This document shows, one piece after another, positions 1 through 6,952 of a DNA stretch of 34,415 nucleotides. The notes below the pieces were generated by a model that was not told the DNA's origin, did no database searches, and saw nothing but the letters and a program-made list of their open reading frames with translations. The stretch spans positions 1 to 34,415 of the forward strand of contig JAFMVD010000059.1 of assembly GCA_025499625.1 (NCBI GenBank). Reading direction: 5' to 3'. The DNA is from Carboxylicivirga fragile (GTDB lineage Bacteria > Bacteroidota > Bacteroidia > Bacteroidales > Marinilabiliaceae). The position numbers were made by a program, and so were the translations under genes. Positions within the stretch are counted from its first letter, which is position 1, and each line of letters starts with the position of its first letter.

Positions 1-56
1 CCCCTAAATCCCCTGAAGGGGACTTAAGCCTCCACTTTAGGGGAGGTTTGGAGGGG
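1..56. repeat. Edge of a C/G-rich palindromic intergenic repeat
   Basis: The first 56 bases are far more C/G-rich than their surroundings and are self-complementary. TCCCC-TGAA-GGGGA forms a hairpin at 9-22, CCTCC (29-33) pairs with GGAGG (42-46), and the outer CCCC and GGGG runs also match. This resembles a dispersed Bacteroidota intergenic repeat. The element is probably cut by the window edge, so its full form cannot be judged. Confidence 0.5.
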
Positions 57-133
57 TAGAAATAAAGGTTAAGTTTTAATCTATAAGTTATCTGGATTTA
101 AATTCACTTCTGAGACAGCCTCTTTTTCTGTTT

Positions 134-1309
134 CTAAATGTCAAAATAATGTAATCGTGCAGCCGTAGTTTGATAATCCATTTGCAATTGTATATAACTT
201 TCAATGGCCTGATAATATATAGCCATCTCCACCATGTATTCAATTATAGTTATCTCACCACTGCTCAAAGCCATTTTTAAGAGATCAATATTACTGAGCG
301 TTTCTATGCTCGAGCGATAATCGTCGACCATTAACTTCAACTCACTCGCCTTATTGTACAAGGCTTTTAAACTATGGTAACTTTTTAAACGTGTGTCAGC
401 TATGTTATTCTCCATAGCCAATGAATTTAGCTGAACCTGTTTAACCGTATTTTTGTTTTCCCAAAGCGGTATACTTAAGCCCACATTCACCCCTTTGAAT
501 TGCTCCACCTTCCCTTTCTCGGAGCTGTATCCACCTGATAATTTTGGTAGAGAAAGAGCACGATTCAGTTGTTCTTTATACTTGTTGGCCTGAAGCTGCT
601 CTTCTAAACTCATCATGTGTGGCATCTTCTCAACATTGTCATTGAACCACGTTTCAAAGTTGGCAGGTAGTTCAGCCATGGTCACCAGCATTATATCAAT
701 GCTTAGGGCGTGTCCACCATTATAAGCCTGCAAGCGTTCCAATAAAGCCGTTTTTTCAGCCTTTAAACCTCGTAATTCATTGCGTGCATTCAATAGGTTT
801 AAATCAGCCTTGTTACGTTCCAATATATTAATATCGCCCAACTCCAGCATCTCGTGATAAGCTAAGGAGATACTTTCGGCATGCTCAAAGCGCGTTTGAT
901 ATTCAGCTTGCAAAGCATTTTGATAGATGATTTGATAACTCAGCTGCAAAGCCTCTAACATCACTACATTAAAAGCTGCCATATAATCGCGTTCTAACTT
1001 ATCATTTAAAGTCTTCGACATTTTATTGCGATAGATATAAGCCGTCGGGAAATCAAAAGCCTGCGTAATTTGCAGTTCCTGTTTTGTCCCCACATCCGAA
1101 TTTTGTCCCCATTGATGAATATATTGAACCTCAGGATTACTTGGATTCAAACCTACCTTATTACCAATTATATCTGTGTCCATCTGTAAACGCAAGGTTT
1201 TTAAGGTCTGATTATTTTGCTCAATGTTTTGCAACAACTCACTTAATGGCGTTTGCGCCTGAGCAATTCCTAACATCAAAAAAACAAGGCTTATTATATA
1301 CTTAATCAT
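134..1309 (-). CDS. TolC-family outer-membrane channel of a metal efflux system (CusC/CzcC-like)
   Basis: This is a 391-residue outer-membrane efflux protein, expected to form the trimeric exit duct of the RND complex encoded just upstream. A signal peptide is visible (hydrophobic residues 4-17, cleavage near AQA-Q). The rest is long amphipathic helical sequence with the low-complexity character of TolC proteins. It is a little shorter than typical TolC or CusC proteins (about 420-480 residues) but has no obvious break. Its ATG overlaps the TGA of the pump gene as ATGA, and an AAAGGAG site sits 7 nt before the start, so the two are translationally coupled. The family assignment is from sequence character and operon position. 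The metal specificity is inferred from the pump. Confidence 0.85.
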   Translation of the reverse strand: MIKYIISLVFLMLGIAQAQTPLSELLQNIEQNNQTLKTLRLQMDTDIIGNKVGLNPSNPEVQYIHQWGQNSDVGTKQELQITQAFDFPTAYIYRNKMSKTLNDKLERDYMAAFNVVMLEALQLSYQIIYQNALQAEYQTRFEHAESISLAYHEMLELGDINILERNKADLNLLNARNELRGLKAEKTALLERLQAYNGGHALSIDIMLVTMAELPANFETWFNDNVEKMPHMMSLEEQLQANKYKEQLNRALSLPKLSGGYSSEKGKVEQFKGVNVGLSIPLWENKNTVKQVQLNSLAMENNIADTRLKSYHSLKALYNKASELKLMVDDYRSSIETLSNIDLLKMALSSGEITIIEYMVEMAIYYQAIESYIQLQMDYQTTAARLHYFDI

Positions 1310-4300
1310 AATTCAACTCCTTTCTTTTCAAGAGAATAATCTTTCCTTTTCAATAAATAATAAACAATGGGAATCACATACATATTAAGCAAGGTGCTAC
1401 TCAATAAGCCTCCCAATATTACCTTGGCCATGGGGCTTTGAATCTCATTGCCTGGTGCATCACCATTTAAGGCCAATGGTATTAAGGCCAAAGCGGCTGT
1501 TAATGCCGTCATCAATATTGGATTTAATCGATCAATGGAACCATGCTTAATAATCCTCAACAAGTCGGTATCCGAATCTTTTAACTGTTGGTAATTGGAC
1601 ACCAAGAGTATACCATTACGAGTGGCAATACCAAACAAAGTAATAAAGCCAATAATAGCAGGAATACTAATGATACCAGATGTGAATTTAATGGCGAATA
1701 CGCCACCTATTAAAGCCAATGGCAAATTCAAAAGGATGATACCTGCTAACTGTGTATTCTTGAACTCTTGATACAACAATAGAAAGATCACACAAATGGC
1801 TAATATGGAAGTCAGCAATAGTGTTTGCGAAGCTTTTGCTTCACTCTCAAACTGTCCACCGTATTCTACTCTATAACCCTCCGGCAGATTAAGGTTGGCT
1901 TTTACATTCGCTTTAATATCCTCAACCACACTGCGCAAATCACGTTCAGCAACATTGGCTGAAACCACAATTTTACGTTGCACATTCTCGCGACTTACCG
2001 ATCCCGGCCCAGCAGTCGAGCTTATGTGAGCTACCTGTTCTAATGGAACCTTTTTGCCATCTTCTGTATCAATTAAAGCACTTTTTAGCCCTTCAATCCG
2101 ATTGGTATAATCCTCGTTAAAACGTAATATCAAATCGAAACTTCTTTGACCTTCATAAATATCAGCTAGTTTCTCACCAGCAAAAGCTACATCTATAAAT
2201 TCGTTGAACTGGCGCATACTAATACCATACATGGCCAATTTATCACGATCGGCCTTAATCTGTATTTGAGGAATTTCAGTCTGCTGCTCCACATTCACAT
2301 CGACTAATCCTTCGATGCCCTGAATATTGGCCGACATTTGATTAGCCAAACTAAATAATGCGTTCAGATCCTGCCCAAATATTTTTATGGCAATATTAGC
2401 TCTGGTACCCGATAACATGTGATCGATGCGATGCCCCAAGGGTTGACCAACCGTGGTTGCAACACCAGGAACACCGGCCAGCTTCTCCCTAACCTCGGCC
2501 ATAAACACTTCTTGATCGCGATCAGCAAGGGTAAAATTTACATCAATCTCGGCACTATTGGTTGTTTGCGAATGCTCGTCTAACTCACCCCTGCCTGTTC
2601 GACGAGCAGTATTTATAACTTCCGGAATGGATAATAACTCCTGCTCCATCAGATTACCCAACATGTTACTTTCTTCGAGCGAGACACCAGGTTTACTTAC
2701 AGCCGAAATGGTTAAAGCACCTTCGTTAAATTCAGGTAAGAAACTTCTACCCATGGTTGCCATTACAAGCATTGACGTCATAAAAAGAACGAACGATACG
2801 GACAGAACACCCGTTTTATGTTTCAAAGTCCAGTTTAAGGAATGTTTGTAGGCATTCTGCATCCATGCTGTCAACTTACTATCTTTTTGTTTCTTGCTCA
2901 GATATTTATCATTCGACAATAATAGGCGACACAATAAGGGTGTAATGGTCATGGCCACAATAAGCGACATAAATAGAGCAACTATATAGGCGATGCCCAA
3001 AGGCTTCAACATACGGCCTTCCATGCCAGATAAGAAGAACAATGGAATAAATGCGACAATTATTATGAGTGTTGCATTTAATATGGAAGCTCTAATTTCT
3101 TTAGAAGCTTCAAATACAATATTAACTGCTGATTCTCTTTCCTCCTTCGGCTTAAGATAATTTTGTCGCAAGCGTTTATACACATTCTCAACATCAATAA
3201 TGGCATCATCAACCAATGAGCCAATGGCAATGGCCATACCACCCAAACTCATTGTGTTAATATTTAAATTCAAATATTTGAGCGTGATTATTGCTCCCAT
3301 TAATGATAAGGGAATGGCAATTAAAGAAATTACCGTTGTTCTAAAACTACCCAGAAACAAAAAGAGAATAATTACCACAAAGATACCGCCTTCAATTAGC
3401 GCTCGTTGTACATTCTTTACCGAGGTCTCAATAAAATCCGCCTGTCTGAATATCTTGGAATCAAGCACTACATCAGCTGGTAAAGTTTCGGCCAGATCAT
3501 TTAAATTGGCCTCTATCCGCTCTGTTAGTTCCAGTGTATTAGTATTGGGCTGCTTCGAAATGGAAATAATAACCGAGGGACTTGCATTTTGAGAGGCATG
3601 TCCCATTTTAACCGCCGAACCAACAATTACATCGGCAACATCATTGAGGTAAATGGGTAGGCCATTGTTATGCTTCACGAGTGTTCGGCCTAGCACATCC
3701 AAATCAGCTGTTCGTGCCATTCCTCTTACAACATATTCATTTCCATATTGACGAACTACACCTCCGGTACTGTTTTGGCTGATACTTTTACAAACTTCAG
3801 CCAATTCATCGAGGCTCACATTGTATTGCATCATTTTATAGGGATCGGCCAATACCTGATACTGTTTGTAATCACCCCCAATAATGGTAACCTGCGAAAC
3901 ACCACCAGTAGCTAACAATAAAGGCTTAACCTGCCAATCGGCAATTGTGCGCAAGGCCATCATATCTGTACTGTCCGATTGCAGTCCGATAAACAAGACC
4001 TCTCCCATAACACTCGACTGCGGTGCCAACACCGGTTGAGCAATACCCAAAGGCATTTGCCCGGCTAAAGTCACCAGCTTTTCACTCACAATCTGACGCG
4101 CCCTAAACACATCAGTACCCCAATCAAATTCGACCCACACGAACGAAAACCCGTGTGAACTTGCCGAACGCACGCGACGCACATCAGTGGCACCATTCAC
4201 AGCCGTTTCAATCGGGAAAGTAACCAAACGCTCCACTTCTTCTGTGGCCATTCCGTGCGCATCAGTCATAACTACAACCGTTGGTGCAGTTAAATCGGGA

Positions 4301-4416
4301 AACACATCCACATCCATATTGCGGGCAGTATAAAGCCCCCAAAGCATTAATATTATAGCTCCCAGCAACACAAATAACTTATTGTGCAGCGAGAAATGTA
4401 TGATTTTATTTAACAT
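1306..4416 (-). CDS. Heavy-metal efflux RND pump, CusA/CzcA family
   Basis: This 1036-residue inner-membrane pump exports metal cations by proton antiport. It has the classic RND plan: TM1 at about residues 11-30, a large periplasmic porter domain, a central TM bundle, a second porter domain and a C-terminal TM bundle. Residues 74-86 (NGATDVRRVRSAS) are typical of the HME branch rather than drug pumps. TM4 carries the acidic proton-relay signature VDDAIIDVEN near residue 400. Length matches the family (about 1030-1060). Adaptor and channel genes flank it on the same strand, 14 nt upstream and overlapping downstream. Substrate could be Cu/Ag or Zn/Co/Cd; the His-rich neighbours do not decide this. 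A strong Shine-Dalgarno site supports the start. Confidence 0.93.
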   Translation of the reverse strand: MLNKIIHFSLHNKLFVLLGAIILMLWGLYTARNMDVDVFPDLTAPTVVVMTDAHGMATEEVERLVTFPIETAVNGATDVRRVRSASSHGFSFVWVEFDWGTDVFRARQIVSEKLVTLAGQMPLGIAQPVLAPQSSVMGEVLFIGLQSDSTDMMALRTIADWQVKPLLLATGGVSQVTIIGGDYKQYQVLADPYKMMQYNVSLDELAEVCKSISQNSTGGVVRQYGNEYVVRGMARTADLDVLGRTLVKHNNGLPIYLNDVADVIVGSAVKMGHASQNASPSVIISISKQPNTNTLELTERIEANLNDLAETLPADVVLDSKIFRQADFIETSVKNVQRALIEGGIFVVIILFLFLGSFRTTVISLIAIPLSLMGAIITLKYLNLNINTMSLGGMAIAIGSLVDDAIIDVENVYKRLRQNYLKPKEERESAVNIVFEASKEIRASILNATLIIIVAFIPLFFLSGMEGRMLKPLGIAYIVALFMSLIVAMTITPLLCRLLLSNDKYLSKKQKDSKLTAWMQNAYKHSLNWTLKHKTGVLSVSFVLFMTSMLVMATMGRSFLPEFNEGALTISAVSKPGVSLEESNMLGNLMEQELLSIPEVINTARRTGRGELDEHSQTTNSAEIDVNFTLADRDQEVFMAEVREKLAGVPGVATTVGQPLGHRIDHMLSGTRANIAIKIFGQDLNALFSLANQMSANIQGIEGLVDVNVEQQTEIPQIQIKADRDKLAMYGISMRQFNEFIDVAFAGEKLADIYEGQRSFDLILRFNEDYTNRIEGLKSALIDTEDGKKVPLEQVAHISSTAGPGSVSRENVQRKIVVSANVAERDLRSVVEDIKANVKANLNLPEGYRVEYGGQFESEAKASQTLLLTSILAICVIFLLLYQEFKNTQLAGIILLNLPLALIGGVFAIKFTSGIISIPAIIGFITLFGIATRNGILLVSNYQQLKDSDTDLLRIIKHGSIDRLNPILMTALTAALALIPLALNGDAPGNEIQSPMAKVILGGLLSSTLLNMYVIPIVYYLLKRKDYSLEKKGVEL
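1317..1323 (-). promoter_or_regulatory. Shine-Dalgarno site of the TolC-like gene
   Basis: The minus strand reads AAAGGAG followed by 7 nt and the ATG at 1309. Canonical sites are uncommon in this window, so this one helps fix the start and suggests efficient re-initiation after the overlapping pump stop codon. Confidence 0.6.
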
Positions 4417-4421
4417 GACAT

Positions 4422-4427
4422 CCTCCT
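4422..4427 (-). promoter_or_regulatory. Shine-Dalgarno site of the metal RND pump
   Basis: The minus strand reads AGGAGG, 5 nt before the ATG at 4416. It lies in the 14-nt gap after the adaptor stop codon and decides the pump start. Confidence 0.65.
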
Positions 4428-4430
4428 ATT

Positions 4431-5933
4431 TTAATGAACATGCCCTGCATGTGGATCAATTGAATTTGAAACGGCAGCTAGCTTAACAAGAATAGCCCCC
4501 TTGGTCACAATGCGCTCATTGGCGTTAAGTCCGGATTTTAATGCCCTATTCACTCCATCTGAAGCACCCAAATGAACTTGACGCTTTTCAAACAACTCAG
4601 GTGTTAATTGCACATACACAAAAAAGTTCCCTTGCTCCTCGGCCAATGCTGTTTCGGGAATAACAAGGCTCTTCTTACCAGCTGTTTTTATATAAACATT
4701 CGTAAAACCACCACTCATCAGCATCGTATCAAAATCAACTTCAATTGTCACTGGAAGTAAATAGTTGTTCCTACTTAGTGTTTTTCCAACTGATAATACT
4801 TTTCCGTTTAAATCCTTCAAATTTAGAATTGACTCTCCAACTTCAATATTTACATCAACGATGTTTTGCAAATCACGAATATTTGATTGACTTATCATCG
4901 CAGTTAATACCATACGCTGATTACGTACAAGGCTATAAATAGCTTCTCCTGCCTCAACATATTGCCCATTCTCAACAAAAACTTCATTCACATAAGCACT
5001 AAAGGGAGCTACCACGTGCTCACCATTTTCATTGACTGCTTTTCTTATATTATGGTATTCCGTCTGAGCCGTTTCGTATCTGGCTTTTCGTTCCATCAAC
5101 TCCTTGTTGGATACAATTTGTTTATCAGCCAACTGCTTATGTCTACCGTATTCATTTTTAGCTAAATTCATTTCTACCTTAGCTTTCTCCAATAGTACCT
5201 GTGCATTATTAGCAGTTATACCATCACTGCTGACAGTAAAAACTTGCTGTCCTTTAATTAAATCTTGCCCGGCACTAATAACACCATGAGAGAAGCTAAC
5301 AAAGCCACTTGTTTTTGCAGAAACCAAGACTTGATCGGCAGGTGAAGCTTGCACACTAGCAGCACTTTTAATGACACTTCCGAATGGTTCATTGCTTGGT
5401 AAAGAAGTTGCGAATTCAACTTTCCACGATTGCTCTTTGGTGAAGGAAATAGCACTGGCCGAAGTAGGGAACTTAGCCTCTGCTAAATGAACGGCTTCAT
5501 GTGCATCAGGATATACATCAACGTTATCAATTCTTATCGCTTTGGCTTCACCGTTGTGAGTGAACTTAAAAACCAAGCTCCCCATACCACTTTTATCCGG
5601 TTTAAAGGAAAATTTAAATATCCCTGTCTCATTAGCATTTACAGCGCTTTGTCGTAAACCTGATCCGTCAACAATCAGTTCAGCTACCACCTCTTTTATG
5701 TCACATGGCTTAAATGTTTTTAAATCGGTAAAGTGCACTACCAACTGTGATGTATGGTTTATAGCTAAAGGTTGGGCATCAACAAAAACTTCTACACCAT
5801 TACCGTATGCTGTATAAGGAATGGTGAAATCATCATGCGCATGAGCCTGCGCCTTTTCTTTATTAAATAAGCTACACGAAACTGTCAGTAATAAAACACT
5901 TAACAGAACGCTAGCGGATATATATCGTATCAT
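4431..5933 (-). CDS. RND periplasmic adaptor lipoprotein (CusB/CzcB-like) with an extra N-terminal domain
   Basis: This 500-residue membrane fusion protein should bridge the pump and the TolC-like channel. The N-terminus is a lipoprotein signal (hydrophobic stretch, then TVSC; Cys at residue 20). Residues about 35-150 form an extra beta-rich segment ahead of the adaptor, including an AHAHDD motif and an Ig-like pattern (FTIPYTAYGNGVEVFVDAQP). The usual adaptor core follows: a lipoyl-like barrel half, a helical hairpin around 245-300, the second half with the HVVAPFSAYV motif, and a beta-barrel and membrane-proximal domain. The tail is His-rich (DPHAGHVH). It is longer than a plain CzcB-type adaptor because of the N-terminal addition. 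A hairpin terminator lies just upstream, so it may be expressed less than the preceding small lipoprotein. Confidence 0.88.
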   Translation of the reverse strand: MIRYISASVLLSVLLLTVSCSLFNKEKAQAHAHDDFTIPYTAYGNGVEVFVDAQPLAINHTSQLVVHFTDLKTFKPCDIKEVVAELIVDGSGLRQSAVNANETGIFKFSFKPDKSGMGSLVFKFTHNGEAKAIRIDNVDVYPDAHEAVHLAEAKFPTSASAISFTKEQSWKVEFATSLPSNEPFGSVIKSAASVQASPADQVLVSAKTSGFVSFSHGVISAGQDLIKGQQVFTVSSDGITANNAQVLLEKAKVEMNLAKNEYGRHKQLADKQIVSNKELMERKARYETAQTEYHNIRKAVNENGEHVVAPFSAYVNEVFVENGQYVEAGEAIYSLVRNQRMVLTAMISQSNIRDLQNIVDVNIEVGESILNLKDLNGKVLSVGKTLSRNNYLLPVTIEVDFDTMLMSGGFTNVYIKTAGKKSLVIPETALAEEQGNFFVYVQLTPELFEKRQVHLGASDGVNRALKSGLNANERIVTKGAILVKLAAVSNSIDPHAGHVH

Positions 5934-5967
5934 TGCATTTGTATTTAATCAATCATTGAAAAAGCAA

Positions 5968-6000
5968 GAATGATGGAAGCAATAGTGCTTCCATCCATTC
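5968..6000 (-). terminator. Intra-operon hairpin, likely partial terminator
   Basis: On the minus strand, GAATG and TGGAAGCA pair with TGCTTCCA and CATTC around a 4-nt loop. That is a stem of about 14 bp with one bulge, followed by TTGCTTTTTC. It sits between the His/Cys-rich small lipoprotein and the adaptor gene. It looks like an attenuating terminator or a 3' stabiliser that would raise the level of the upstream messages relative to the pump. Confidence 0.5.
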
Positions 6001-6025
6001 TCAAATAAATTGTACTGATTTAAGT

Positions 6026-6343
6026 TTACTCGTGTGAGTGACCTTCGTCCCCATGGTCGTGGTCGTGACCTTCAGCATGCTTTTCTTCGGCTTCAGTAGG
6101 ACAACATTTAGTTGTATCCTTTTTTTCTGAGCATTCCTTAGCGCATTTTTCAGCACAAGATTTTGCACATGCACTTGTATCCTTCACTTCAAAGGCTTCT
6201 TGGTTGGCAGCATCAGCAGCGTGTGCTTCGTGTACCGTACCATCTTCGTGTGTGTGTGTTCCTTCATCCTGTTTTTTTTCTTTGTTTCCACAAGATGAAA
6301 ATACAAGTGCCATTACAGCCAAAACTAAAAATAGATTTTTCAT
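6026..6343 (-). CDS. Small His/Cys-rich lipoprotein, putative metal-binding
   Basis: This is a 105-residue protein with a lipoprotein signal (MKNLFLVLAVMALVFSSC, lipid Cys at 18). The mature part has three visible zones. The first is an early HTHEDGTVHEAHA cluster. The second is a Cys block, ACAKSCAEKCAKECSEKK, with a CC pair soon after. The third is a terminal run HAEGHDHDHGDEGHSHE. No enzymatic domain is visible. Clustered His, Cys, Asp and Glu in an exported protein beside a metal RND pump suggests periplasmic binding or buffering of Zn, Cu or Ag; this is inference. It precedes the adaptor by 92 nt with a hairpin between. I do not recognise a named family. Confidence 0.8.
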   Translation of the reverse strand: MKNLFLVLAVMALVFSSCGNKEKKQDEGTHTHEDGTVHEAHAADAANQEAFEVKDTSACAKSCAEKCAKECSEKKDTTKCCPTEAEEKHAEGHDHDHGDEGHSHE

Positions 6344-6429
6344 GATTCAATGATTGAATTGATTAATAAAAATACCAACCATAGGCTCTCCATAGTCAAA
6401 AGTGCGGTTGGCGAAATATTTTTTTAGAA

Positions 6430-6870
6430 TCATGAAAATATGGGCGGTGCCCTTAGTGGAACCGCGAAATTGTAACTCTCAAGTAGTTTTTGAGGATAAT
6501 AAGTATAATTTATGGTCAGGGGTTCCTCAAGCGGAACAGGTAATTCAATTTTATTGCTTGTAAGGTACTTTGCTGCCAAAGGATTAGAATCCTTCACCAC
6601 AGGACGTACCTCAAAATGACAGGCATGATGATCAACCGGCGGGTGCTGATGATTGCTAAAACTTAAAGCACCTGTCTGATGCGACTCTTCTTCTTTGCTA
6701 TCATGATGATGATCGTGATCATGAGAATGATGATCGACATTTGTATGCTCAGAATACATAGCATGACTCCCAATCGCCATAGTATCGGAATGGTGATGAT
6801 GTGGAATAATATTATGGGCAAATACGATACCGTATATCGCCAATAATAAATACGCTATATTCTTTTTCAT
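6430..6870 (-). CDS. His-rich exported or membrane-anchored protein of the metal operon
   Basis: This is a protein of about 146 residues. The open frame extends upstream to a TTG at 6903, but the ATG at 6870 (MKKNIAYLLLAIYGIVFAHN) gives a clean signal or anchor, so I place the start there; an ATG at 6879 is also possible. Just after the hydrophobic segment comes PHHHHSD, then an extremely His/Asp-rich stretch (VDHHSHDHDHHHDSKEEE), another HQHPPVDHHACH cluster, and a C-terminal half without His ending in LRAPPIFS. It is the first gene of the metal efflux operon, 86 nt before the small lipoprotein. A role in periplasmic metal capture is inferred from composition and context only. No family is assigned. 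Confidence 0.75.
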   Translation of the reverse strand: MKKNIAYLLLAIYGIVFAHNIIPHHHHSDTMAIGSHAMYSEHTNVDHHSHDHDHHHDSKEEESHQTGALSFSNHQHPPVDHHACHFEVRPVVKDSNPLAAKYLTSNKIELPVPLEEPLTINYTYYPQKLLESYNFAVPLRAPPIFS

Positions 6871-6952
6871 TTGGGTCATCAGCGCAATGTTACGAAAAAT
6901 CAATGAATTGGTTGCACATCCAATATCAAAATAACCATAAATGGGGATAATG

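Noticed and set aside
6375-6411. Possible terminator between the two His-rich genes (CCAACC..GGTTGG)
   Set aside because: The stem is only 6 bp with a 25-nt loop; too weak to list although a T-rich stretch follows.
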